From Burkholderiaceae bacterium (GTDB taxonomy: Bacteria; Pseudomonadota; Gammaproteobacteria; Burkholderiales; Burkholderiaceae_E): a stretch of DNA of 64,000 nt. Of the stretch, positions 51,280-59,455 are shown in pieces (positions within the stretch are counted from its first letter, which is position 1; every line of letters begins with the position of its first letter). Made by a program: the position numbers and the translations under genes. The notes beneath the pieces were generated by a model. That model saw nothing but the letters and a program-made list of their open reading frames with translations, was not told where the DNA came from and made no database searches. The stretch is from NCBI GenBank assembly GCA_024235875.1, contig JACKLP010000011.1, positions 1-64,000 of the forward strand, read 5' to 3'.

Positions 51280-53667
51280 ATGTCCAAGATCGAACGCATC
51301 CAGCATTGCAGCCATTGGGGCGCGTACACCGTGCTCGTCCAGGACGGTCGCGTCGTGGGTGTCGAACCCTTCGCCCAGGACCCGCACCCGTCGGACCAGA
51401 TCGAATCGATCAAGGGCTGGGCCGATACCCGGCGCAGGGTGCTGCGCCCGATGGCACGCAAGAGTTGGCTGGCCGCCCGGCGCGAGGGCCGGCCGATGAC
51501 CCCGGACGAGCACGCCGCGCGGGGCCAGGAGGCCTTCGAGCCCATCGAATGGGACGAGGCGCTGACCCTGGTCGCCGGCGAGATCCAGCGCGTGATCCGG
51601 GACCACGGCAATCGTTCGATCTTCTCCGGTTCCTACGGCTGGACGAGCTGCGGGCGCTTCCATCATGCGCAGTCGCTGGTGCGCCGGACGATGAACTGCG
51701 TCGGGGGCTTCACCGGCCACCGCGACACCTACTCGATCGCGGCGGGTCCGGTGATCCTGCGCCATGTCCTGGGGAGCACCGATGCGTGCCAGAGCAAGGC
51801 CAACACCTTCGAGAACCTGGTCAAGCACACCGACACGCTGGTGGTGTTCGGTGGCATCGCGCTGCGCACCGCGCAAAGCGAGGCGGGCGGCATTGCCCGC
51901 CATCGGCTGCCCGACTACCTGAAGGCGATGTCCGACCGCGGCATGCGGATCGTACTGGTGTCGCCCCAGCAGGACGACCTGCCCGATTTCGTTCGTGCGG
52001 AATGGTGGCCGATCCGGCCGAACACCGACACCGCGCTGATGCTGGCGCTCGCCCGTGAAGTGGTGGCGGCAGGCAAGCACGATGCCGACTTCCTGGCGCG
52101 CCACTGCTCGGGCAGCGAGGTGTTCCTGGATTACCTGGCCGGCCTCGCCGATGGCGTGGAGAAGACCGCCGGCTGGGCCGCATCGATCACCGGCATCGAC
52201 CCGGCCAGGATACGCGAGCTGGCGTCCACCCTGGCGTCCACCCGCAGCATGCTGTCGGTGAGCTGGAGCCTGCAGCGGGCCGTGCATGGCGAGCAGCCGT
52301 TCTGGGCCGCGCTGGCGCTGGCGTCGGTGACCGGCCAGATCGGACTTCCCGGTGGCGGCGTGGCCTACGGCTACGGTTCGCTGGGCGGCGTCGGCGGCCC
52401 GCAGGTGCGCTCGCGCGCGCCGGGCATGTTCCAGCTCGCCAATGACCTCGACAGCTTCATTCCCGTGGCGCGCATCACCGACGCGCTCGAGAACCCCGGC
52501 AAGGCCTACGACTACGAGGGACTTACCCGCCACTACCCGGACATTCGTCTGATCTACTGGGCGGGTGGCAATCCCTACCACCACCACCAGGACCTGCATC
52601 GGATGGCCCGTGCCTGGACCCGGCCCGATACCATCGTCATCCAGGACCCGATGTGGACCGCCTCGGCGCTTCGCGCCGACGTGGTGCTGCCGGCATCGAC
52701 CTCGCTCGAGCGCAACGACATCGCCGGCAACAGCCGCTCGGACATGATCATCGCGATGAAGCGGGTGATCGCGCCGATGGGCGAGGCGCGATCCGACTAC
52801 GAGATCTTCACGGCCCTGGCCGAGAAGCTCGGTGTGCGCGAGCGCTTCACCGAGGGGCGCACCGAGATGGAATGGATTCGCCATCTCTACGATCTGTCGC
52901 GCAATGACGCCAAGAAGCGCTTCGGTTTCGAGATGCCCGAGTTCGACCAGTTCTGGGCGCAGGGCTACACCGATGTGCCCGCCGACCACGACCACACCTA
53001 CCTGGCTGACTACCGCGCCGACCCGCAGGCCCATCGGCTCGCCACCGAGAGCGGCCGCATCGTGCTGGGCAGCGAGATGCTGGCCAAGAAGGGCTATGCC
53101 GACTGTCTCCCGCATCCTGCGTGGCTGGCGCCGAACGAATGGCTCGACGCCGCCACCGAGGGCAGCGGCGTGTTCCACATGCTCACGCCGCAACCGGAAG
53201 GCCGGCTGCACAGCCAGCTCGTGCATGCGGGGCCGAGCGGCGCGCGCATGCCCGATGGCCGCGAACGGCTGAAGATCCACACCGACGATGCCGCCCGGCT
53301 CGGCATCGCGAGCAACGACGTCGTTCGCGTACACAACGAGCGCGGCGCCTGCCTGGCGGTGGCGGTGGTCACCGACGGCGTGCGCAAGGGCGTGGTCGCG
53401 CTGCCCACCGGGGCGTGGTGGACGCCGAGCGTGGAAGACCCGTCGCTGGACCTGGCGGGCAATCCGAACGTGCTCACGCAGGACGTGCCCACGTCGAGCA
53501 TGGGGCAGGGATGCGCCGCACAGACCTGCGTGGTGAGCGTGGAGAAATGGACCGGCACGGTCGTCGATGCGGGCCTGAGCTACGACCGGCTCATCGAGCG
53601 CATGACGCAGGCCGAGCCCTTGGCCGCAGCACGCGATCGTTCGCCGGCCGGGGTCGCGGGCGGGTGA
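51280..53667 (+). CDS. BisC/TorA/DmsA-type molybdopterin oxidoreductase
   Basis: This 795-residue protein belongs to the biotin sulfoxide/TMAO/DMSO reductase group: IQHCSHWGAYTVLVQDGRV at the start without a [4Fe-4S] motif, SGSYGWTSCGRFHHAQS with the serine expected to bind molybdenum, VVFGGIALRTAQ, LPASTSLERNDIAGNSR and GQGCAAQTC near the end. No Tat signal is visible, so it is probably cytoplasmic like BisC. These enzymes reduce S- or N-oxides. It follows the enolase-superfamily gene by 18 bp, so they may share a transcript although the link in function is unclear. Haem or quinol partner genes are absent. Confidence 0.88.
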   Translation: MSKIERIQHCSHWGAYTVLVQDGRVVGVEPFAQDPHPSDQIESIKGWADTRRRVLRPMARKSWLAARREGRPMTPDEHAARGQEAFEPIEWDEALTLVAGEIQRVIRDHGNRSIFSGSYGWTSCGRFHHAQSLVRRTMNCVGGFTGHRDTYSIAAGPVILRHVLGSTDACQSKANTFENLVKHTDTLVVFGGIALRTAQSEAGGIARHRLPDYLKAMSDRGMRIVLVSPQQDDLPDFVRAEWWPIRPNTDTALMLALAREVVAAGKHDADFLARHCSGSEVFLDYLAGLADGVEKTAGWAASITGIDPARIRELASTLASTRSMLSVSWSLQRAVHGEQPFWAALALASVTGQIGLPGGGVAYGYGSLGGVGGPQVRSRAPGMFQLANDLDSFIPVARITDALENPGKAYDYEGLTRHYPDIRLIYWAGGNPYHHHQDLHRMARAWTRPDTIVIQDPMWTASALRADVVLPASTSLERNDIAGNSRSDMIIAMKRVIAPMGEARSDYEIFTALAEKLGVRERFTEGRTEMEWIRHLYDLSRNDAKKRFGFEMPEFDQFWAQGYTDVPADHDHTYLADYRADPQAHRLATESGRIVLGSEMLAKKGYADCLPHPAWLAPNEWLDAATEGSGVFHMLTPQPEGRLHSQLVHAGPSGARMPDGRERLKIHTDDAARLGIASNDVVRVHNERGACLAVAVVTDGVRKGVVALPTGAWWTPSVEDPSLDLAGNPNVLTQDVPTSSMGQGCAAQTCVVSVEKWTGTVVDAGLSYDRLIERMTQAEPLAAARDRSPAGVAGG

Positions 53668-53714
53668 GCGCGACGCGCCTGGGCATGCTCGGCTGCGCGG
53701 CCTTCGGCGAGCGG

Positions 53715-54359
53715 ATGATGCGCTGGCGCGCCTCGTTCGTCGGTGTCGTGCTCTGGGGCTTGCTCGCCGGCGTGCCGACCGCGGCAGGTGCCGCCGAACC
53801 CGATGTCGCGATGGTGCGCGTTCCCGCGCAGTTCATCGCCGCACTTGGCGCGCCCGGTGCGCGCTCGGGCGACAACGCGGCCGAATGGGGGCTTTGGACT
53901 GTCGATCCCGGCAATCGCGGCGTCGATCTCGACCGCTATCCGATCCTGGTCCGAGAGGGCGGGCTCGCCTCGGCCGGCTGGCGCTTCGATGGCGAGGATT
54001 GGTGGCTCGAGGAGCATGGCCTGATCATGGAGCAGCCGGTGTTTCCCGTGCCTCCGCGCCGCTACCGGGTCACCGGGGACCGGGGAACCGAAGCGATCCT
54101 GGCCATTAGTGCGCCCGACGCGAGTGGCCGGATGCACTGGCGGCTCAGCGATGGCGCCACGCTCCATGACGTGACCCACTTGGCCTGTCGCGCGGCCCGC
54201 TACCGGCCGGCCGCCGGTGCCCGATCGTGTACGCCGGCGCGCGCCGACCCGACGCAGTTCCCGGTCGACCCCGGCGCCGAGATGCCGCCAGTGGCCGGGT
54301 GCGCCAAGCAGGACTACGCGGTGCTGATCGTGATCGGCGTCGAGGCCGCCGGCCGGTAG
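53715..54359 (+). CDS. Exported protein of unknown function
   Basis: The 214-residue product has a signal peptide (RASFVGVVLWGLLAGVPTAA, cleavage after AGA) and a mature part with aromatic-rich blocks (AEWGLWTVDPGNRGVDLDRY, SAGWRFDGEDWWLEEHGLI). A central GTEAILAISAPDASGRMHWR segment and two late cysteines follow. I do not recognise a family. It follows the molybdoenzyme gene by 47 bp, and DUF188 follows 53 bp later. The start is the first of two adjacent ATGs. Confidence 0.65.
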   Translation: MMRWRASFVGVVLWGLLAGVPTAAGAAEPDVAMVRVPAQFIAALGAPGARSGDNAAEWGLWTVDPGNRGVDLDRYPILVREGGLASAGWRFDGEDWWLEEHGLIMEQPVFPVPPRRYRVTGDRGTEAILAISAPDASGRMHWRLSDGATLHDVTHLACRAARYRPAAGARSCTPARADPTQFPVDPGAEMPPVAGCAKQDYAVLIVIGVEAAGR

Positions 54360-54412
54360 GTTCGATTCCGCCGCGCCACGCGGGCGTTGCGACCGAAGAC
54401 GAGATATTGCCC

Positions 54413-54862
54413 ATGCCCATCTGGGTCGACGCCGACGCCTGTCCGGCCGCCATCAAGGACATCCTGTTCCGTGCGGCCAGCCGTCGCGGCGTGCAGGTCA
54501 CGCTGCTGGCCAACCAGCCGATGTACGTGCCGCCGTCGCCGAACATCCGCTTCGTGCAGGTGGCACGCGGCTTCGACGTGGCCGACCACGAGATCGTCAT
54601 GCGCATGACCGCCGGCGACCTGGTGATCACCAATGACATCCCCTTGGCCGCCGACGTCATCGCCAAGGGTGGGCAGGCCTTGAACCCGCGTGGCGAACTC
54701 TATGACGCGAGCAATATCGCAGCCAGCCTGAGCATGCGCAACTTCATGGATGGCCTGCGCGCGAGCGGGGTCGACACCGGTGGGCCGCCGCCGCTGAGCC
54801 AGCGCGACCGCCAGCTCTTCGCGAATCAGTTGGACAAGTGGCTGGTGCGGACCGGCGCATGA
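54413..54862 (+). CDS. DUF188 (YaiI/YqxD) family protein
   Basis: The 149-residue protein matches the YaiI/YqxD family over its whole length: MPIWVDADACPAAIKDILFR at the start, FVQVARGFDVADHEI, then DLVITNDIPLAADVI and LNPRGELYDASNI. The conserved aspartates resemble those of PIN-like nucleases, but no activity is established. The ATG at 54413 is the only suitable start. Confidence 0.9.
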   Translation: MPIWVDADACPAAIKDILFRAASRRGVQVTLLANQPMYVPPSPNIRFVQVARGFDVADHEIVMRMTAGDLVITNDIPLAADVIAKGGQALNPRGELYDASNIAASLSMRNFMDGLRASGVDTGGPPPLSQRDRQLFANQLDKWLVRTGA

Positions 54863-54983
54863 TCGCCGGGTCCCCGAGTCCCACATACATGGGATCGTCC
54901 GCTGCCGGCTACCTGACCTACACTGCGGATACGTGGTGGCCTTGGCGGGGCGCCAACGACCATCCGAACGGAGGAGTGCACCG

Positions 54984-55400
54984 ATGACCGTCATCCGCTT
55001 TCTGGTCACGACCGCCTGTGTTGGCGTGCTGGGGGGACATGTGCCGGAGTCGGCCGCAGGCTGCTCGATCCAGCTCTCGATCCGCAATACGGGAACGAAG
55101 ACGATCTCGGTCCGGCACAGTGGCGTCACCACGACCGAGTCCGCCGTCAAGTCGCGTGGGGGCACCTGGCGCGGTCTCTACTCCGGCGGTTGGTATCGGC
55201 ACGACGGCGACAACTGGGTCACGGTGCCGGCCGGCCGAAAGGTCACCGACACCTTCGAGGCAACTTTCGGGTGCCAGGCGAAGCGCCGCTGGCGCATCCA
55301 CTACAGCTGTGACAACCAGCCCTACGTCGACTACTACCCGTCGCCGACGACCTGGACGAGCGAACAGTCGCCGACGATTCGCATCGGCCGGTGCAAGTAA
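54984..55400 (+). CDS. Small secreted cysteine-containing protein, paralogue B1
   Basis: This 138-residue product has a signal peptide (MTVIRFLVTTACVGVLGG, cleavage near AAG-CSI). The mature domain begins CSIQLSIRNTGTKTISV and contains SAVKSRGGTW, CQAKRRWRIHYSC and a terminal IGRC, giving four cysteines and probably two disulfides. It is 10 bp upstream of a homologue of equal length. GGAGGAG precedes the ATG at 54984. The family is unknown to me. Confidence 0.75.
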   Translation: MTVIRFLVTTACVGVLGGHVPESAAGCSIQLSIRNTGTKTISVRHSGVTTTESAVKSRGGTWRGLYSGGWYRHDGDNWVTVPAGRKVTDTFEATFGCQAKRRWRIHYSCDNQPYVDYYPSPTTWTSEQSPTIRIGRCK

Positions 55401-55410
55401 GGAGATCGAC

Positions 55411-55827
55411 ATGACTCGAGAGGCAGGGATCGCCATGATTCGTGTCGCGGTGGTCGCACTTGCGACGGTGGCTGGTGGTGCCGCCCACGCCGGCTGCAAG
55501 ATCAACCTGACGTTGAAGAACACCGGCCGGGGGGCCGTCGACGTCTGGGCACGCGATACGGCCCAGGGCTCGTCGGCGGTCAAGTCGCGAAATGGCCTGT
55601 GGTCCGCGCTCGGATTGCCGGGCGCCTACCCCCATGGCCGTGCGAAGATCGCCGCCGGTGGCCAGGCGCGAACCTTGCTTCACGCCACTTTCAGCTGCGG
55701 CGCAAAGCGCCGTTACCGGATCATCTACGAGTGCGCCGACGGTACGCAGCGAACCCAGTACTTCCCGGCCGTCGACAAGTGGACGACCCAGCAGGACTAT
55801 ACGATGTCGATCGACCGCTGCCGCTGA
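55411..55827 (+). CDS. Small secreted cysteine-containing protein, paralogue B2
   Basis: The 138-residue paralogue of the preceding gene has a signal peptide with VAVVALATVAGGAAHAG and a mature start CKINLTLKNTGRGAVDV. It shares SAVKSR and the CGAKRRYRIIYEC block and ends SIDRCR, keeping all four cysteines. AAGGAG precedes the ATG at 55411, although an internal ATG at 55435 would also leave a signal peptide. Tandem duplication is clear. The function is unknown. Confidence 0.75.
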   Translation: MTREAGIAMIRVAVVALATVAGGAAHAGCKINLTLKNTGRGAVDVWARDTAQGSSAVKSRNGLWSALGLPGAYPHGRAKIAAGGQARTLLHATFSCGAKRRYRIIYECADGTQRTQYFPAVDKWTTQQDYTMSIDRCR

Positions 55828-55866
55828 GGGCTTGCGGCGTCCCAGGCGTCTGGACTGCCAAACGCG

Positions 55867-56850
55867 TCAGTCGCCCCGTCGGGCCGACTTCGCCGTGATT
55901 GCATCGATCGCCTCGCCACCGGTGAGGCCGAAGTAGCTGCGCAGGTGCAGGTCCGATTGCGGGAACGGTATTTCCAGCCCATGGCGCTTGAGCGCGGACT
56001 CGATCGCCCAGTTGTAGGCCGCCTTCACGGCCATCGGCTTCTTCAAGGCCTCGGGGCCCAGCCAGATCACCAGTTCGAAGTCCAGGCTGCTGGCGCCGAA
56101 GTTCGTCAGCCAGACCTGCGGCGCGCGCTCGGCGGGCTCCTTCAGGGTGAACGGCACCTCGTCCGCGGCCTCCAGCGCCGCCTGCCGGACCCGGTCCTTG
56201 TCGCTGCCGTAGGCCACGCCGAACGGAACGCGTAGCCGCCGGGAAGCCTCGCGCAGGGTCCAGTTGGTCACGACCCCGCTCACGAAGGCCGAGTTGGGCA
56301 CCAGCACGTCGATGTTGTCGGGCGTGGTGATGCGCGTGCTTCGGATGTTGATCTCGCGGACCTCGCCATTGACCCCCGACTCGAGCTCGACGAAGTCGCC
56401 CACCTTCAGCGAGCGCTCGAACAGCAAGATGATGCCCGAGACCGCGTTGTTGACGATCTGCTGCAGGCCGAAGCCCAATCCGACGCCGACAGCGGAAGCC
56501 AGCAGCGCGACCTTGCCGACATCGATGCCGATCGCCGCCAATGCCACCAGGATGCCGATCACGATGATCGCGTAGTGCAGCAGGCGGCCGATCGCATAGT
56601 AGGCGCCGCGCGAGGAGTCCGGACCGCGCGCCGAGAGCCGGCTCAGTCCGCGCTGCAGTAGGCCCGACACGAACATCGCGGCCAGCACGATGAACAGCGC
56701 CAGGGCCAGGTCGACCAGGCTCACCGAGACGCCGGCCACATCGAACAGCGAGCGCGACCACCAGGGGGCGGCCTTGTCCGCGGCGTGCGCGCTCGGCGCG
56801 AGCGCGACCGAAGCGCTCGTGGCCAGCATGATGCGTATCGGAAGTCTCAT
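55867..56850 (-). CDS. MscS-family mechanosensitive ion channel
   Basis: The 327-residue channel has a signal-like N-terminus, two or three further membrane helices (VSLVDLALALFIVLAAMFVS, AIIVIGILVALAAIGIDVG) and the pore helix VALLASAVGVGLGFGLQQIV typical of MscS TM3. The beta domain follows (GDFVELESGVNGEVREIN, PNSAFVSGVVTNWTL). It opens under membrane tension to release solutes. The ATG at 56850 is preferred over upstream codons because GGAGGAACGC precedes it. It is a single gene convergent with the secreted pair. Confidence 0.9.
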   Translation of the reverse strand: MRLPIRIMLATSASVALAPSAHAADKAAPWWSRSLFDVAGVSVSLVDLALALFIVLAAMFVSGLLQRGLSRLSARGPDSSRGAYYAIGRLLHYAIIVIGILVALAAIGIDVGKVALLASAVGVGLGFGLQQIVNNAVSGIILLFERSLKVGDFVELESGVNGEVREINIRSTRITTPDNIDVLVPNSAFVSGVVTNWTLREASRRLRVPFGVAYGSDKDRVRQAALEAADEVPFTLKEPAERAPQVWLTNFGASSLDFELVIWLGPEALKKPMAVKAAYNWAIESALKRHGLEIPFPQSDLHLRSYFGLTGGEAIDAITAKSARRGD

Positions 56851-56920
56851 TGCGCGTTCCTCCGTGCCCGCGTGAATCCCCATACGGGTTCTTCGCGGGT
56901 TCGTCGTGCTTCGATCCGGT

Positions 56921-58213
56921 TCAGCCCGCAGCGACGCGGGCGCCCGCGGCAATGGTGGGCGGCGCCGCGTTCAGGGCTTCGATCGCGAAGCCGGCGGCCG
57001 CCTTGTAGCCCGCCATGAACTCGGCCCGTTCGGTCGGACTGATCACGTCGTCGATGTTCTCGAAGTGGCCGCCGCATCGCTCGTCGACCCGATTCAGCAG
57101 GCCGAAGGGCCCGGCGCCGCGATTGCGCAGCACCACCGCCGAGATCTTCTCGCACAGCGTGCGGTCGTAGGCGGCCAGGGCTTCCGGGCCGACGCCGTGC
57201 TCGATCATGCAGGCGCCCAGCACGCGTGCGTCGACGATGGCCTGGGTCGCACCGTTCGATCCGGTCGGGTACATCACGTGCGCCGCGTCGCCGAGCAGGG
57301 CCACGCGACCGTCCTGCCAGGTGGGCACCGGGTCGCGATCGATCATCGGGTATTCGTAGATCGGGTCGGCACCGGCGAGCAAGGCCGGTACGTCGAGCCA
57401 GTCGTACTTCCAGTCGGCGAAATGGTGGGCGAAGTCGTGCAGCGCCACGCGCTTGGTCCAGTCGCCGCTTTGCCAGCCCGCGGAATTGTCGCCCGTGACC
57501 TCGGCGATCCAGTTGATGGTGGAAAGGCCGGTGGCGGGATCGGGATGCGAGATCGGGTAGAACACGACACGCTGGCGATGCGTGCCGAAGCCCACGAACG
57601 ACGAACCGCTGCGGATCGGCACGCCCTGGCTGGTCCCACGCCACATGACGGTGCCGCCCCACTGGATCGGCGGTTGCTTCGGGTGCATCTGCGCGCGAAT
57701 GGCCGAGTGCAGGCCGTCGGCCGCGATCAGCAGCGCGCCGCGCTCGTCGGATCGGGATCCGTCGGCATGCTCGATCTGGACGGTGACCGTGCCATCGCCT
57801 TGTTGGGCATAGTGGGTCACGCGTTGCCCCAGGCGCACGGCCTGCGGGCCCAGGCGCTCGATCACGGTGTCGTACATCAGCATCTGCAAGCGGCCACGAT
57901 GCACCGCGTATTGCGGCCACTTGTAGCCCGCCAGGATCCCGCGCGGCTCGCTGTAGATCTCCCGGCCGTTGAGGCCGACCAGCGCCCATTCGCGTGACGG
58001 CAGGCCGACGGCGTCGAGTTGTGTCTCGCCGATACCGAGGTCGTAGAGCTCGCGTACCGCGTTGGGCTGCAGGTTGATGCCCACGCCGAGCGGCCGCAAC
58101 TCGCTGACGGCTTCGAACACCACGCAGGGCACGCCGATCTGATGCAGCGTCAGCGCGGTGGCCATCCCGCCGGGGCCGCCGCCTGCGATCAGGACGCGGT
58201 CCTTGTCTGCCAT
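56921..58213 (-). CDS. FAD-dependent monooxygenase (PHBH/salicylate hydroxylase type)
   Basis: The 430-residue class A flavoprotein monooxygenase has the FAD motif VLIAGGGPGGMATALTL, an arginine after GVGINLQPNAVREL, an RGRLQMLM segment, the DG motif GALLIAADGLHSAIR and the second FAD motif GRVALLGDAAHVMYPTGSNG. Such enzymes hydroxylate aromatic or heterocyclic acids with NAD(P)H and O2. GGAGAG precedes the ATG at 58213. It lies downstream of DUF1428, and marR is divergent from that gene. Half-sites of the marR operator recur 132-154 bp upstream. The substrate is unknown. Confidence 0.88.
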   Translation of the reverse strand: MADKDRVLIAGGGPGGMATALTLHQIGVPCVVFEAVSELRPLGVGINLQPNAVRELYDLGIGETQLDAVGLPSREWALVGLNGREIYSEPRGILAGYKWPQYAVHRGRLQMLMYDTVIERLGPQAVRLGQRVTHYAQQGDGTVTVQIEHADGSRSDERGALLIAADGLHSAIRAQMHPKQPPIQWGGTVMWRGTSQGVPIRSGSSFVGFGTHRQRVVFYPISHPDPATGLSTINWIAEVTGDNSAGWQSGDWTKRVALHDFAHHFADWKYDWLDVPALLAGADPIYEYPMIDRDPVPTWQDGRVALLGDAAHVMYPTGSNGATQAIVDARVLGACMIEHGVGPEALAAYDRTLCEKISAVVLRNRGAGPFGLLNRVDERCGGHFENIDDVISPTERAEFMAGYKAAAGFAIEALNAAPPTIAAGARVAAG

Positions 58214-58344
58214 GTCACTCTCCTCGTTCGCTCGGCGCGCTTTTTCCGGTCGTCGTTCTCGACGCGCCCCGAGGAGTGTGACACGACTCGCCGCTCGGCC
58301 AGGCGGCCCGTGTGCCGCTCGGTAGGTATCCCGGCCGTGGCCAG

Positions 58345-58367
58345 GTTGATAGTCGGATGGGATCAAC
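58345..58367. promoter_or_regulatory. Secondary GTTGAT...ATCAAC half-sites upstream of the monooxygenase gene
   Basis: GTTGAT (58345-58350) and ATCAAC (58362-58367) are the same half-sites as in the marR operator but are separated by 11 bp instead of touching. They lie upstream of the flavin monooxygenase ATG. They may form an auxiliary MarR site, though the wide spacing lowers confidence. Confidence 0.3.
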
Positions 58368-58461
58368 AGCCCGTAGGTTTCGCTGCTCGAGGCGGAATCA
58401 TCGACTGCCTCCTCGAGCGATCCGCGAACGCCGAAGCCATGCGCCTCGGCCAGGGGTGCGA

Positions 58462-58818
58462 TCAGCTCGCGAACGCGACCTCGAAGCCGCCGAAGATCAT
58501 GCGCTGGCCATCGAAAGGCATCGACTCGGCGGTCATTGCCGCCCAACGTGGATCCTGCATGAGCGCCGCCATGCCCTGGTCGTGGCTCGCCTTGTCCGAC
58601 CACATGATCCAGGAGAAGACCACGGCCTCGTCGTCGCGCTTCTTTACCGCCATTGGAAACGATGTAAGCTTGCCGTCGGGCACGTCGTCCTCCCAGCATT
58701 CGGCCATGCTCTGCGCGCCGAACTCGCGAAACAAGGGCCAGGCCTGCTCGGCCATGGCCAGGTAGGCGGCGCGGTTCGCGACCGGGACCGCCAGCACGAA
58801 GCCCTGTACATATGCCAT
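58462..58818 (-). CDS. DUF1428 family protein
   Basis: The 118-residue protein matches DUF1428: MAYVQGFVLAVPVANRAAYL at the start, FREFGAQSMAECWEDDVPDG, VVFSWIMWSDKASHDQGMAA and a late MPFDGQRMIFGGFEV. The fold is a dimeric alpha-beta barrel like antibiotic-biosynthesis monooxygenase proteins, with no assigned reaction. It is 96 bp divergent from marR core sequences and upstream of the monooxygenase, which supports a common regulon. Confidence 0.88.
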   Translation of the reverse strand: MAYVQGFVLAVPVANRAAYLAMAEQAWPLFREFGAQSMAECWEDDVPDGKLTSFPMAVKKRDDEAVVFSWIMWSDKASHDQGMAALMQDPRWAAMTAESMPFDGQRMIFGGFEVAFAS

Positions 58819-58913
58819 CGAACACTCTCCTTGTGAGCCGTATCGGCAGTCGGTGTAGGTCGGAGCCGCCAGCCATGCGTCGCCGATTCGGCGACGCGCC
58901 ATCTTGACACCGA

Positions 58914-58935
58914 TTTAAGTTGATATCAACCTAAA
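58914..58935. promoter_or_regulatory. MarR operator between marR and the DUF1428 gene
   Basis: A 22 bp near-perfect palindrome has the core GTTGATATCAAC and flanks TTTA/TAAA, with one mismatched pair. It touches the marR start codon and lies about 96 bp before the divergent DUF1428 gene. A TTGACA hexamer at 58904-58909 could be the -35 box toward marR. Position, symmetry and length fit a MarR dimer repressing both directions. Confidence 0.65.
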
Positions 58936-59423
58936 TGATGGATCCCGACCTGCCGCTCGCCGTCACGCATGAAGTGCGCGACCGATGCCTATGCCTGCAG
59001 GCCCAGCGGGCCGCCCGCGCGCTGGCGCGCCGCTTCGACGAGGCCTTGCGCCCGTTGGCGCTCACCAATGGTCAGTTCTCCTTGCTGATGTCGCTCAATC
59101 GGCCGCACGCGCCTCGGGTCGGCGATCTGGCACCACTGCTGGCCATCGATCGAACGACGCTGAGCGCGGCGCTCAAGCCGCTCCAGCGTCGGGGTCTGGT
59201 GGTCTCCGAACCCGATCCGCAAGACGCACGGGGCAGGCGCCTGAAGCTGAGCGACGCGGGTCGCGCGCTGCTCAAGCAGGCGGTGCCGGTCTGGCGCCGC
59301 ATGCATGCGGCGATCGACGCCGAGATCGGCGAGGCGCGCGCGCACCGCATTCACCGCGACCTGGATGAATTGGTGAAATCCCAGGCCGCGAACGATGGTG
59401 CCCACGGCGCAGGGCGGGGCTGA
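58935..59423 (+). CDS. MarR-family transcriptional regulator
   Basis: This 162-residue protein has the MarR winged helix: FSLLMSLNRPHAPRVGDLAP then IDRTTLSAALKPLQRRGLV, and the wing PDPQDARGRRLKLSD. It probably represses itself and the divergent DUF1428-monooxygenase genes until an aromatic ligand binds. Two ATGs are adjacent at 58935 and 58938. No ribosome binding site is evident upstream because the operator abuts the start, so leaderless translation is possible. Confidence 0.88.
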   Translation: MMDPDLPLAVTHEVRDRCLCLQAQRAARALARRFDEALRPLALTNGQFSLLMSLNRPHAPRVGDLAPLLAIDRTTLSAALKPLQRRGLVVSEPDPQDARGRRLKLSDAGRALLKQAVPVWRRMHAAIDAEIGEARAHRIHRDLDELVKSQAANDGAHGAGRG

Positions 59424-59455
59424 GCGGCGACCCGAGCGGCCGGTCGGTCGAATCG

